Positions 1-11,439 of a stretch of DNA of 64,000 nucleotides are shown here, piece after piece (positions within the stretch are counted from its first letter, which is position 1; each line of letters begins with the position of its first letter). The notes below the pieces were generated by a model. The model worked only from the letters and a program-made list of their open reading frames with translations, was not told where the DNA came from and did not search any database. Where the stretch lies: positions 23,891,656 through 23,955,655 of the forward strand of contig OZ026524.1 of assembly GCA_964019695.1 (NCBI GenBank), written 5' to 3'. A program made the position numbers and the translations under genes. The DNA comes from Loripinus fragilis. Taxonomy: Eukaryota; Mollusca; Bivalvia; Lucinida; Lucinidae.

Positions 1-890
1 TCAGAAACTAACGCCCAAGCGTACAGAATGCAAAAGATCTCTTAAAAGACGCAGCTTGAAATTCTCTATAACAAATGATAAGTTTTCGAATTTCCCTTGT
101 GAGCAAAATTTTTGCAGCCATCAGTCTAAAGGTGGGCCCCGAGAAAGTTAAACATTTCAAAACTTATATGCTGGAAAATTGAGTTTGGGTCTTGACCCCA
201 ACACCTTAAGATCTGCGCATATAATACAAACAAGGAAATAAACATGCATCAATGCAGAATAAAATTAGATGTGAAAAGAATTGATTCATATTAGTATTGT
301 CTTGATATAAATTATCACGAATCAACGTATTGTTCGTTCTGTTGTTAGGGCAAATACCAACAGTTGGACAATTAAGCTACATATTTTAGGATACCTATGG
401 GATATTGTTTTTTTATCATTTTCAATCAGGCGATTCTAATGAACACCATAAGCTTACGTTTTAAGAGAATAGACCAATTATGTGTTTTGATTATCATAAA
501 TATACACAGCTTTTCTGATCTACTGATAAGCTTTGTATTTATCGTGTCTATATATGAAATATACGGTATTTTGCATGCAAAATATAGTTATCGCGGAATA
601 ATTTATTACCAAAGTCACATAAAACATTGGCTTTACCATTATGTGACTAAAATAAATGATACTGTCTTAAAAAAGAATTCAAGTTGGTTTAATACGACTA
701 TTGCAATACAAACTATAGCTTTTATTAACGAACAGTTTGTATTTATGGTCGCCATATTGATGACGTCATAACTAGCCTCAGACGCGGATTTCAGATAGAC
801 GACCACCTTCAAATTAAAGGTAAGACTTTATTAAATGTTTTGATATAGGTCACCATAAATCGCCAAACAATTTGCAAGGGACCTATTTTT
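1..890. other. AT-rich DNA without a recognisable gene
   Basis: No conserved coding segment was recognised. The longest open frame (397-771, plus) is a run of low-complexity hydrophobic residues typical of AT-rich chance frames. The only notable sequence is a perfect palindromic TGACGTCA near 759-766, followed by an AAAG/GTAAGA splice-donor-like site near 820. That could be a promoter with a first exon, but no downstream exon was found and it may be chance. Confidence 0.4.
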
Positions 891-891
891 T

Positions 892-1620
892 GTCCCTAAG
901 GGCCATGACTATTAGATTTTACACAATTGTCTAGTTTCTGATTACCAAAAAAAAACGCAAAATGATTACTTATAGAGAGTTTACAAACATGTACATGTGC
1001 AATATTTTCATCAAGATTTGTGTAAATGTGATCGATTAATGTACTAGAAGGATATGTTACTCTTCTTGGATCACACACTAACTGCCTGAGGCCTTAATAA
1101 GTTACAAAATTGTCCCATTCTATATCTTTGTGTTAGTTAAGTAGGTTTTTGTTGAAGTCTCCCAACAAAATCATTTCCTTTCCTTCCAGTGACACAATAT
1201 CAATAAAATTTTCAAACCTGTCAATGAATTCAACTTTTGCATTGGGAGGGCGATACATATTTCCAATTTAAAATGATTTACTTTTGCCTACTGTAATTTC
1301 TAACCAAATACATGAAATGTTATTCGTTTCCAAATGGAGTCTGCGTTTAGCATTGATGCCATTCCGAATATACACGACAATACCTGTACTGCCATTATTG
1401 TCATTATCTTTCCAGAAAGGTTCCTGGAAGCCATCAATATTAAAACATGAAGTAAGCTTATGTGATTTTAGTTTAGTCTCACTTAGGCCAAATATATGCA
1501 GAGAGTTGTTTTCAGGTGACGTCAAAATTGCTTTAATTTCTGAAAATTTACACATATCTTTGCCACAAAGTCCTTGATTGTTAAGGTGGCCAAATTTTAA
1601 ACCTCTTACTCATTTTATTG
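892..1620 (-). pseudogene. LINE endonuclease (EEP) domain, decayed
   Basis: Read on the minus strand, this is the apurinic-type endonuclease domain of a LINE ORF2, which nicks target DNA for target-primed reverse transcription. It starts near 1600 with a GHLNNQGL-like strand, continues through GLSETKL, GIVVYIRNG and MYRPPN, then GDFNKN near 1140-1166 (the conserved DFN of the fold), STLIDHIYTN near 1020-1050, and an SNH where the family usually has the catalytic SDH. At least two frameshifts or stop codons interrupt it. Similarity is lost near 890, and no reverse transcriptase follows toward position 1, so the copy is 3'-truncated. It follows directly on the SGNH region upstream, suggesting one original unit. 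Domain identity is confident; the clade is not resolved. Confidence 0.8.
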
Positions 1621-2270
1621 GCTTCAGGGCAAAATGTGCGGCGAGTGCTGCCAGTCGTTTGCTGTGTATCTGGGCGTCGTGGAGCATATACAATCCCTTT
1701 TCCTGATCCACGTGTTTTATAGGTACATAATTCAAAATCTGCTACGATGTGTACTTTGGAATCAATCGCATGTAATAGTCGTTTTATGCCAGAATTTGAC
1801 AAACGTATGCCATCATCTCTGAAATAGCGAGATTTAGGGAGGCCATCTCTGGCATAGAAGAAGCTCTCTGATTCTTTAATGTGCGTGACTTTATGTTTTT
1901 CCCAGTAGGTGGACAGCTGCGCAATACAAGCGTTGTAGTGTCTAACATCAGCGTCGCCACGTGGTGATATATTTCAAATCTATAACTCACAACCTGGGTT
2001 TTTTGTTTTCACTAGACTTATTAGTTGATCATATTTCTCTTCAAAAAGTTCAATGTCAGTTTTGCTTGAAGCATCATTTCCTCCCATAGACACTACAAGG
2101 GCTTAGAAAGAGTTCATGTCATAAGATGTATTGTCTTCAATAATATCAGAAATTTAAGCCACGCTTGTAGAATGTTTCTGCACTCCCTTTTCAATGCCTT
2201 TCGTATTTATACGGTTCAAAATAGAGTCACCAATTAGCAATGTCTTCTTTTTTGACATAACAACTGAACG
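1621..2270 (-). pseudogene. LINE-encoded SGNH/GDSL hydrolase-like domain, decayed
   Basis: Minus-strand translation gives the blocks of an SGNH-hydrolase fold: LLIGDSIL near 2220-2240 (block I serine), VVSMGGNDAS near 2065-2100 (block III GxND) and DDGIRLSNSG near 1790-1820, where the family normally has DGIHLS. The catalytic-triad histidine is therefore arginine here. At least four in-frame stops interrupt the domain. It continues into a basic tail near 1640-1700 and then into the endonuclease. SGNH domains are known in ORF1 products of some LINE clades, where they are thought to act in RNP or membrane association rather than housekeeping esterase work. It is best read as part of a dead LINE, not a host esterase. 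Confidence 0.75.
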
Positions 2271-2810
2271 AGTAGCAGGTTTTCTATTAATATCAAGCTG
2301 TCTGTGTCTATTTGCGTTTCCCCATTGATCTTTTCTGTCATGTTTTCATCCCTGTCCGTGACATGCACAGATATGCGCTTAGGGGTAGGTCCCTCCGTCT
2401 CTGGGATAGTCGTAGAACTGGCACTTTGATACACAGTTTTCTAGATCGTCTGTGAAGATTTGCATCTGAAGTGGTATCAGTTGTGATGTTGAACTATCCT
2501 TCATCAGTGCAACTGGAATCTATGATAATTGCTGGTTTATGAACAGCTTCCACATACATCTTCGCATCTAAAGCGCAGACTAATGATGTTTTCATATCTT
2601 GATGTTTGGACTCTACACCAGCAATGACAGAGCTTTTCATATTATTCAATAGCGACTCCAGATTTTTAATGCTTTTGATAATATTCAAAAGAGTTTCTTC
2701 ATTTACTGAGCTATTACCGCCTTCAGATGCTTTATGTTGTATTACTTGGCCATTATAAGTTTGACACTGCTGTCCTTCCATCTTGTTAACTAACGGCATA
2801 AATTGTCAAC
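2271..2810 (-). pseudogene. LINE ORF1 N-terminal region, coiled-coil-like
   Basis: Two minus-strand open segments (2494-2799 and 2234-2434) lie directly upstream of the SGNH domain in the same direction. The first holds an amphipathic stretch, NIIKSIKNLESLLNNMKSSV, with heptad-like hydrophobic spacing, consistent with the trimerising coiled coil of LINE ORF1 proteins. The second is acidic and serine/threonine rich and ends in a lysine-rich segment leading into the SGNH block. The segments are separated by a short interruption near 2440-2490. No zinc knuckle was recognised. The assignment rests mainly on position and direction. Confidence 0.5.
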
Positions 2811-3273
2811 ATGTAAACTCCAGCGATCCTGACACTGTTGTATTTCTGTTTCCTGTCTTTCTGAGCTTCCTGATTAACATGTGGTTTGCTACTGAAAGCG
2901 TCTGCCTCATTTCTCTGCTCTTGGACATGCATCATTTCTCTTTAAGGCTGTGATTGGCTATTACTTATAAACTGTGAAAGCACTGTAGAGTCAGCGAGTA
3001 TCTGTAGGTCTGTACCCTGGTTCGTGCATAACAAAAGCTCAGTGGTATATCTGCCTTCATTTGTCATGAAATTACCTGCCCCTGACTCAGCCCTTTGCCG
3101 TTGAAGAAGATCGGATTTGCTGGATTCAGGGTATTACTACAGACCGGAATGCCATTCATCTGGGATCATGTTGGTGGTAAAGTTGAACTGTAACCGAAAA
3201 CTGGCTGGTACATTTGGTGGGACCGGTAATGGCACCATAGGCATAAATGGCGCATGCGCAGACTGATGCGAAT

Positions 3274-3657
3274 TCACACTACTGTTGACTGTCTGTAGTC
3301 CTGGTATTTGCACACTGTTGTACTATAACTGAAAACATGGTCCTCTGAGGTCTGATTTTTACCAAGTTGCACTATCGGCGTACTATAAAAGTTTGGTTCT
3401 TGTACAGCGTTATTCACCTGAAAGTCTGTTCTTCCGATAAACGGCGTATATGTAACCACTGTGTTTTCCTCGCAAGTTAGGTTTTCTTTCATCTGCTGTT
3501 CGCATGAATAGTTTCCCTTTTTGGATAGAAAGACATACTGTTTAAAAATAGCTCGAGTAATCCTCGGAAAACATTCTTTTCTCCATACAATGCGTCCAGA
3601 TCCTGCAATTATGACAGTTTTACTCGAACTGTCAAGCTTCAGATCGCATTTAAGCAT
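3274..3657 (-). pseudogene. Unrecognised minus-strand open frame upstream of the LINE
   Basis: A 127-codon open frame in the same direction as the LINE segments and about 460 bp upstream of the coiled-coil segment. It has a serine/threonine- and asparagine-rich composition and a short CEQQ..CEENTVV segment, but no motif that I recognise. It may be the N-terminal part of the same ORF1, with 2810-3270 as decayed coding sequence, or LINE 5' UTR open by chance. Confidence 0.25.
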
Positions 3658-4100
3658 TTGAATATACGTTGAACACGTATAACTACAGTTTTAATCATCC
3701 TTTTGTATACTGTTAGCGAAGTCGTCAAGAAACTTGGTTTGAAACGAGTTATAAAATACATTAGAAAAAAAACTCACTGAGATCAGAGACTCTTCTCTTA
3801 ATGTATTATAAAATACCCCTTCGATCTGAGCATCTGTATATCCGGACGGCTGCATCACAAACGAATTCCGGAGATAACGCTGAAAAGCTGCTACTTAACT
3901 CGCATTCAACCCCTTGAACAGACTGTTTGAAATCATCCAAACTTCCTGCATCGTTGCTGTGTGAAACGACAATTTTGTTTTACACTCGTGTCCGTTGAAA
4001 AACACTGGTTCTTATTTTCGAATTGCGGCTCCTGACATCCGTTTCAAAAAAAAAACTCAAACATAAAATGTCATTTTTCTCCACAAAGAAGAATCACAAA
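3658..4100. other. Probable LINE upstream region, no gene seen
   Basis: AT-rich sequence between the last LINE-directed open frame and a short dispersed repeat. It holds no domain that I recognise. It may be the 5' UTR of the LINE read on the minus strand. Confidence 0.25.
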
Positions 4101-4162
4101 GTAAGTAAGGGTGCAAAGATCAGGAATCGATACAATCAAGTACCACACCTGACCCAGGATAC
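4101..4162 (-). repeat. Dispersed ~58-bp motif, copy 1
   Basis: Its reverse complement reads TATCCTGGGTCAGGTGTGG followed by TACTTGATTGTATCGATTCC and TGATCTTTGCACCCTTAC. The same series occurs on the plus strand at 8418-8475 and, lacking its first part, at 36682-36730. The flanks differ, so this is a short mobile or element-derived module. In the third copy it directly follows reverse-transcriptase coding sequence. Confidence 0.75.
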
Positions 4163-4169
4163 CAATGGG

Positions 4170-5395
4170 AAACAAGAGAGAAAAAAACATAAAATATCCA
4201 CAAAAAAAGTACTGCCTTGGAACGGTCAGTAAAATATTTTACTGGAGGGCTTAAACCGGTTTAAAGGCCGCAACCTCAGCCTTAATTCAGATGTGGATCA
4301 AGACACATAGATATTTGGTTTGCATGAAAGACCCCTAACTTATCAATGCATCATCTCCTAAAACATATAAATCAAGATAAAACAAGGAGATAAAGCAAAG
4401 ATAAGGACTCAACAGTAAATCAAACTGAATACAGAAATACAAGTCGAATAATTATACACTGTGTTGTTGACTGGAAATTTTCCTTTTTTCTATTAATTTT
4501 GTTGTTTTCAGACGTAATTTCGATATTTAGTTAATTAATTTTACTTTTTTTAACGACGGCGACTTCAAATAAACAACTTGACGTCACGGCGCCAAAACGT
4601 CTGATTCAAAACGCACTAATAATATGACATCTAAAAGACAATACAATTGGCGTTCGCACGTGTGCATGCAAACTAGAAACAACCTATGGTTGATTGCGTG
4701 TACAAACCCTACTACATTATTATCACGTTTAGTGTACGTTTAAAACAATCTGAGATAAAAGAATAATTTACAGGACATTCTATAGTAATTTAAGAGTCAG
4801 TTTTCGTTTGAAAAGTAGGAACTTTCCTTGATTTTTTTAGAATAACAATAGTTTTGGTTATGTTTTGTGCATTGTTCTCGCGAATGTGTTTACTAAGACT
4901 AATAATGAGAAACTGTTTTGAAAATAAACTTTTTTCTTAAAATGATGTTTAATTTTATCTTTATTATTTTCAGAGTAAACTTAAAGGTATACTAGCAGAA
5001 CTTATTGATTCATAATGCCTAATGTTAAAGCAAATACAGACCATCCAGTTTATATGTATACATATTACTGCTAAGCATTCTTTGTGTCTACGGTAATGAT
5101 ACCCTTCTTTAAAAATCTTTCATTTTTCGCATGTGACACCAACCATTCGGATACATAAGTACCAAATTTCCAGTGAAGCTAAATATTTTCTCTTTTGGAA
5201 CAGAATCAGTCAGGCCAACTATTAATTGATGGTGAAGACTGCTATAGAATTGGTAAAAGTTGAAAAATCGTCATTCCTATATTCGATTTGGCAATTCTAC
5301 GTAAGAATGGGTCCAAGTCAGAAATTAATCAGTAAATTGAAGAAGCTTCTTTGGTTGCACCAGTTTAAAGCAGAGGATAAGGTGTATTGCTCAAT
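4170..5395. other. AT-rich intergenic stretch
   Basis: No coding domain was recognised. It contains a short palindrome TTAAACCGGTTTAA near 4252-4266 and a TGACGTCA near 4581. An open frame at 5226-5453 runs through the antisense of the tRNA-like SINE head and is not considered a gene. Confidence 0.4.
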
Positions 5396-5411
5396 GACAA
5401 AATGCAGATCC

Positions 5412-5482
5412 CCCAAAGAGACTCGAATCAGAAACCCTTTAATTTTAAGTTAAGCATTCTACCACTGAGACACTCTGCTTCT
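5412..5482 (-). repeat. tRNA-like SINE head or tRNA pseudogene, anticodon TAA
   Basis: The reverse complement has a pol III A-box-like segment, TGTCTCAGTGGTAGAATGC (about 5453-5471), and a B-box-like segment, TGATTCGAGTC (about 5420-5430). Between them CTTAA and TTAAA form a stem with four pairs around the 7-nt loop CTTAAAA, giving T33 and anticodon TAA. The acceptor arms do not pair convincingly, and the variable loop is too short for a genuine tRNA-Leu, so a SINE head or decayed tRNA copy is more likely than a functional gene. Confidence 0.6.
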
Positions 5483-5795
5483 CTAATATGATTGAGCATT
5501 GTAAGGACTAAGCAGTTGAGCAGGTTGGTTTACACTCAAACTGTTTTCAACACCACCTGAATACTATTGCACTGTTTGATTCAACTGAAGGGTAATTTCA
5601 TAATCAAGTTCCAGGCAATAGAGCAATATTAAATTGGATCCAGTGTGGTTAAACAAGTCAGGGCGTGACCTATCAAACTTTTAATTTATGTCCAATGTTC
5701 CTCCAGGAAGAATGGGGTCTCTTTTAAAAACCATTCTCTAAGAACTATTCTCCCAAAGCATTTTATCAACTTGTAAATACAGTATAGAACATCAA

Positions 5796-6055
5796 GTGAG
5801 TATGATCAGGAACTGCTTCAATCACACAATACAGACTAACCAACAGCAGCATGAGAAAGAGTCACAGAGCACTAACAGCCACATGACATCAGGAAAACAA
5901 TTCAAGTAAAGCAATCAGCTCTCTGTTCCTTATCAATATGAGTGCAAAACTAGAAAGACAAAAAGTAGTGAATACCAAAACAAGGACCAAACACAGAACC
6001 CCTACATACAATGGGAGCAACAATAAACAACAAATCAACAACAACAAAAGTACAG
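5796..6055 (-). repeat. Retroelement 3'-tail repeat, copy a (antisense)
   Basis: Begins GTGAGTATGATCAGGAA, then TCACACAATACAGACTA, a GAGAAAGAGTCA block, GCAATCAGCTCTCTGTTCC, GCAAAACTAGAAAGACA and GGGAGCAACAATAAACAAC. The same ordered blocks occur at 31554-31890 and, as reverse complement, at 9925-10199 and 37138-37415. At the last site the repeat lies downstream of reverse-transcriptase coding sequence on the same strand, so it is read as the 3' region of that retroelement. This copy lies antisense and has no coding part, as a 5'-truncated retrocopy would. Confidence 0.7.
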
Positions 6056-6171
6056 CATAAGAACTGAGAACAGCCTAAGCTACTATAACTATCAAGTAAA
6101 AAACATGACTTTAGAGGCAATAACGACATTAAATTGTGACAAGCGTCTAGGGCTAAATGAGCTTATATATA

Positions 6172-7307
6172 CTTAAGGAATAAAGAAACGCAACAGACAA
6201 AAATATAATTTTTGCGTGATTAAATGACGGTTTGGTGAAATCTCTTTTAAAAAAATTCTTATTGAGTATTTATAGCATGTGATGAAATACAAAAACGTCA
6301 TTTTAACGCTACATTTTACGCTACAAGATGAAAACATATGAAAACGTAAAATGTGACATTAACGTCAGAATAAAGATCAAGAAACCCCGTCTTTTCCATG
6401 TTTGGCTATTTGGCGTCGACTTGTCAATGTGCAAATCAAACAAACGTCCAATCATATTCGTAATGCAGTCAAATATTGCGTCAAAACACGCTACTTGAAT
6501 GATAAGATACACAATGGTACTGAATAAACGATAAACGTCACTTAGAGTCGTCAGGTTTGGGTCGCTTGTGAATATACGGGATGAGATAAACCTAGAGACA
6601 TCAGATTATGCTTTCTTGGGAAAAACTGACTTTTCAGATACCGTAGAAATACGCAGGTAAGATGTTTATATTGACGTTAGCCAAACAAAACACTTCATAA
6701 TGCAAGAGAAAATCTGATTACATGCCGAGAGTGAACACCAAACTTGTTCATTGTAACCTAAACTTTGTCACTGGACCATTTTCTCATTAGAAAAACACAT
6801 AAACATCATGGAAACCATAAAAACGTAGGATATCAAATTTTGACGTCAGAATTGAGTTTTTTTTTGACGTCTGAAGATCTCAAATCATAATTCTTGAACA
6901 AAACGTCCTTGTAATGAATAAATGTCAAGCAGAAAAGAAAGTTTACGCGTTTTACGCAGTATTCAGAGTTGACGTTAATGACGTTAAGCCGTTTCAGAAT
7001 CCTACAGAAACGTCGCCATTTGATCATTTCCTCGATCCGCGATCTATGCCAAGACTTTTTAAAACAATAAACTGATGGTCGATTCAAACTTTGCTTTTAT
7101 TGACTCTGTTTCAGCAGTTTACTACGGGGGTCAGGCTGGTTACGTGCATACCAAAATGAGAACGTAATCGATAATTACGTTGAACCTGCTGTAATTTGAC
7201 GCTTACATACTGCTCTTATGGATAAATATCATTTGCACTAAATACTTGCATCATATTGTATGCTTACAATGACTCAAAGTGTTTGTTGCGTTTCTTTATT
7301 CCTTAAG
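6172..7307. mobile_element. 1136-bp non-autonomous TIR element (MITE-like), TATA/TA target duplication
   Basis: The ends are perfect inverted repeats of 24 bp: the left end starts CTTAAGGAATAAAGAAACGC and the right end is its reverse complement. The element is flanked on both sides by TATA (6168-6171 and 7308-7311), so the duplicated target is TATA or TA. No transposase was recognised; open frames at 6321-6512 and 6833-7087 look like chance. TA-type duplication suggests Tc1/mariner-like mobilisation. The terminal sequence is similar to the element at 40266-41084, so the two probably share a transposase. TGACGT or its complement occurs about nine times inside. Confidence 0.85.
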
Positions 7308-7311
7308 TATA

Positions 7312-7780
7312 TCTCCTTTAGAATTAAATTGGTGTTTGAATGGCTTGAGCTACGGCACACGTCACATTCGAAGATGTCTTTTGTTCTACACACCTACATG
7401 TTCCAGCATGCATGACCATTGTTTCCAGCGTTACCTTAAATTTCGTGGATTGTGCCTCTGTCTTTGCTTTCTGGGTCCTAAAAAAATCAGCAATTGCCAG
7501 TTATTGATACAAGGTCTGTTTCAAATGCATTTTCATTCATCACTGATCAATAATTTCAAAAATATGGAAAAAAATACGAACCTTCCTGGTACAAAAGCTT
7601 TCTTAGTGAAGGTACGAACCTGAACAACAATATTCTTTTGAAGTGATTTAAGCAAAGGGGTACTTTCATATGTGCCCACGCATGGATTTTCTTTAAACTT
7701 TGCATATTAATAACTCATTATATACGAGCTATGAAAATGTATTTATCGAATGGATAGTTATGAATAAGGCTTAGGAAGCA
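7312..7780. other. No gene recognised
   Basis: AT-rich DNA between the TIR element and the next inverted-repeat element. A 114-codon open frame at 7279-7623 overlaps the TIR end, has no recognisable domain and is not accepted as a gene. Confidence 0.4.
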
Positions 7781-7789
7781 AGCCTGACG

Positions 7790-9460
7790 TACTCCACCTT
7801 TGAGGTGGTACCTGTCTCTAAATTTCCTATGTCTATAGTTTTGTTTATTTCTATAATTTGTCATCTAGATTGAATCCAAAATACCATAGACATTATTTTA
7901 ATATCACAAAAACGGTTTGGATAAATTATGGTTTACGTTTTCAGAAGAAGTGATTTTAAAATTTTAATATTTTTTTTTAAAAATTTACAAAACATTCAAC
8001 ATTCAATTCAAAAGATGGGTATGTTCTAGTCTTTGTCAAGATATCATATTATCACAAAAACATGCCATATATATACTGCTGATCTGAGCCAAATATCATA
8101 AAAATCCAAAACCGGTAACTTTGTCATTTCCTACTTCTTATGGGTATAGGTCAGTTTTAGCAAAATTAATCATTAAGTTCAAATGAAACAATAACTCGAC
8201 ATAAGGATGTTTTTTTAAATCTACTTCCACTTTTCTTAAAGAAAGACATGTTTAGACAATTTTAAATGATTCAATGGTCAGAAATGCCGAAGGTCATGTC
8301 CCTGTGTCATGGCACTGTGGGGCCAAGACAAGGTTTATCACTTCCTCATGTTCTGCATGATATTGTTTAAGAAACATAATAGCCTAACAATAAACATGTG
8401 AAAACAAGAAGACTATATATCCTGGGTCAGATGTGGTACTTGATTGTATCGATTCCTGATCTTTGCACCCTTACGTACTAAATATTTCCTTTACATCCAA
8501 ACTGAACTAGAGGAACCACATTTTGGTGCCGTGACCAGGATAAAGTGTAACAGAGTCTTATCAAAGGTATCATAAAACAGTGTTCTACATGAATAAGTGA
8601 GGTCCAGAAACAAAGCTGTATGCCTAGAATATACAGCCAGCTAAAGTATAAATGTTGCTATTTGTTGGAAATCAGCATCAGTTTCACAAAACAGAATGAA
8701 CAGAGAAGATTTAAGAATTAAATTAGCAATACCTTTGAAGCCAAGAGTTATCGGTTACCAAAATGGTTAATTTTTACCAATAGGTTTGACAGGGGGTATT
8801 TTTGTGAAGCAGGTCTATTAATGAGTCCTACAATTATAAAATCATAGATATAAGGCTCTTCTCCTGTATAAACTGACTTGTCATAAGGTTTCTCTTCTGT
8901 ATGAATTTAGATCCTTAATAATGTTACATATTAAGTGTAACAATGGTAAGATGTAGTTTTAACGTTCGAAACTAGATGTGGTAAGTTCGGTGTCACCATA
9001 TTGTATCGTTTTGGGTAATATTATTGTGTAAGCACTTCATTAAATAAGAATCATGGCACTTAATATCAAAGAATATTGTTTTTTTTTTCTTTTTTACAAT
9101 CTGTAATAGGGAAAAACACTGAACATATCAACTTCTTCCAATAAACGTACTAGCATGGTATTTCAAACTAAGCAAGTATTCAAGTATGTTTTACACTGAA
9201 ACATAATTATTGTATTTTTTACATTTCGATGAATTAGGGCCATGTGTTTACATCAAGTTGAAAAAATATGTTACCGGTCCTTGAATTTCGTGAAATCTGG
9301 TCTAAATATTTTTAACATATATGGAAAGTTTATATGTTGAAATGGTATCTTGACAAAGACCGCAACGTGTAAAAATTTTAATTTCAAATTTGACTGAATA
9401 CAAAATATACAGTTGAAAATTGGGGTACCATCTCATAAAAATGAATGACCATCTGCTATC
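7790..9460. repeat. Diverged inverted-repeat element
   Basis: The left arm (about 7790-8150) and the reverse complement of the right arm (about 9265-9450) share GAGRTGGTACC, an AAAATTTTAAT tract, GTCTTTGTCAAGATAYCAT, CCATATAT and ACCGGTAAC in the same order. Spacing differs, so the arms have many indels. This suggests an old foldback or long-TIR element of about 1.7 kb. Boundaries and target duplication could not be defined. The interior carries a copy of the dispersed 58-bp motif. Confidence 0.4.
8418..8475 (+). repeat. Dispersed ~58-bp motif, copy 2
   Basis: Reads TATCCTGGGTCAGATGTGG, then TACTTGATTGTATCGATTCC and TGATCTTTGCACCCTTAC. It differs at about one position from the minus-strand copy at 4101-4162 and matches the copy at 36682-36730 over its second half. 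Confidence 0.75.
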
Positions 9461-9924
9461 CTAATGCATACAAAGCCATGTATAGTATCAACGAACTTAT
9501 CAATGATGTAGTTATTCAATAAAACATTTCTGCGCCCGTTACATGATATGTCAATTACTTTAGAAATGGTTATAAGGGGATACCCTAAGGTATTGTAGTG
9601 ATATCATACATGACGTCATAAATTAGCAATGGAATTGCATAAACACTCATATGCACCATAAATATAAAAATCATACCCAAGACAATTAATAAACATAATA
9701 TTATCAAATTCCAAGCGTGGGTAGACTTCTATGTTAATTTCCCATACCATGAAAGAGCCCCTTTAGACCTGATATTAACTTTAAGTCGTCAAGTATACAT
9801 ATAAACTTTTGGAAAGATTGTAATGACTAGTCCATTGCAAATGTGGCATCATGTGCAAACATAGTGCTTTTGAATAATTCCCATTTATTTTAATTCCTGT
9901 TTTTCCATGATCTTTAAGAAGTGT

Positions 9925-10199
9925 TGTCCATTCTACGGCGGTGGTTCTGCTATTGTTTATTCATTGCTTGTTGTTGACGTGGATGTTTGTGGGTGTTTAG
10001 TGTTAGGTCTTTGTTCTGTTTTGCTGTACATTGTATCCTTTCTAGTTTTGTAATAATCTCGCTGGGGAATAGAGAGCTGGTAACTTCATTTTTGTTGTGT
10101 TCTGAATGCCATGTCCCTATTATCGTTCTTTGACTCTTTCTCGCAGTGCCATAGGTTGGTGTGTAGCATCTGATTGTGACATTTCCGCGTCATACTCCC
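9925..10199 (+). repeat. Retroelement 3'-tail repeat, copy b (sense)
   Basis: Sense-oriented copy with the blocks GTCCATTCTACGGCGGTGG, TTTGTTCTGTTTTGCTGTAC, TTTCTAGTTTTGTAAT, GGGGAATAGAGAGCTGGT, CGTTCTTTGACTCTTTCTCG, GCAGTGCCATAGGTTGG, TGATTGTGACATTTCC and CATACTCCC. It matches 37138-37415 block for block. No coding sequence is attached, as in a 5'-truncated copy. Confidence 0.75.
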
Positions 10200-10209
10200 T
10201 TTCTCTTTG

Positions 10210-11430
10210 CTGATATTCTCTTCATACGGCCTTTTCTGCTATGACGCCTCACAGGCCGCTAGTTGCCCTTTTTAATATGAGTGTGCATTACTCAAAACTC
10301 AAGCTTACTCAAATAGTCAAAAGCATAAGGTAGCGTTTATAGTATTTAATAATATGTTACATTAACCACTTGAGAAAAGTATTGTACATGGTCAGGTCAT
10401 CGAAGCGTTTCAGTGACAGCTACTTATTGATACATTAATGAATGTTAAGATGAAATTACATGATCAGGTCAGGGACTTTCTGCCAATCAAAACAAAACTA
10501 GTTACCATGACAACACGATCCCTTCATTTAATATGGCTGCTATGTGCAGGCCGTGTTAGCATTGGAAGCCAGATAGGAATTCTGGGCGATTAGTGTAAAT
10601 AGATGATGTGTATCAAAACACTGAATAATAAGATAACATGTTCATGTGTGATTTTATTGTATCTTTAGTAAGCATATAAATATTTATCACGAAACTGTAT
10701 GTACCGTGAGAATAAGGAGCATCACGCTATGTGAGTTATGACTATACAAGCCTGATTGATGCCATTATTTGAGCTGAGGTCAAATATGGCTAAAAAGTAC
10801 ATGTGAATTATGATAACACATCATAGTGATGCTTTCATATCCAACAAATACCTCCTCTATATTTTCAAATTAATCATCATCATCATTTGAGGGCATATTG
10901 GAAATGACCTATTTATCTCTGCGGACACGGCTGATGAAGTGCAAGTCAGAAGTCACCAAGTCAAAAAGCATCCAAGTCAAAGCGTCCCCGAGTTGGTAGC
11001 AACATCCCAAAATTTCCCCATCTCTGCAAAAAAGTTTGTCATAACATCCCCATTAAAACGTCCTAAATTTATCACTAGTAAAAATTGGCAGAACTTGATC
11101 ATTTTCATTAAGGCACATAAACACTACCTTTTGTAAAAAAAAATACGGCTAGTATGGCTTCAGCAACGGCAAAACTTAATTATTATTGACTATTAACTAT
11201 AATTCGCTATGCGATTGTTCTAAGCTTTTTCAAAAGCTAATAATGTAACAAATTTTATCATATGACGTCGCGTCTGGGAGTGAAATAACGCATTGCAATG
11301 AAATCTGTAAACCACTAGTGGTTTATCGATTTTCGGGAAACGTTATGACGTCCATAACAACGTTGCGTACATAATGACAAAATTATAACGTTTTTACGGC
11401 AGAAATAAGATTTTATCATATGATAAATAG
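10210..11430. other. AT-rich stretch, no gene recognised
   Basis: Contains a GTTACCATGACAAC segment near 10501 that resembles an RFX X-box and a perfect palindrome AAACCACTAGTGGTTT near 11309-11324. No conserved protein segment was seen; the open frame at 10939-11136 is short and featureless. Confidence 0.35.
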
Positions 11431-11439
11431 AATCTAACA

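Noticed and set aside
397..771. 124-codon plus-strand open frame as a gene
   Set aside because: AT-rich, low-complexity composition, no domain, and no supporting context.
1621..2270. Host GDSL esterase gene
   Set aside because: Multiple in-frame stops, the triad histidine is replaced, and it runs directly into a LINE endonuclease domain.
5412..5482. Functional tRNA on the minus strand
   Set aside because: A and B boxes are present, but the acceptor stem does not close and the variable arm is too short for the anticodon class.
7279..7623. 114-codon plus-strand open frame as a gene
   Set aside because: It starts inside the terminal inverted repeat of the 6172-7307 element and shows no recognisable domain.
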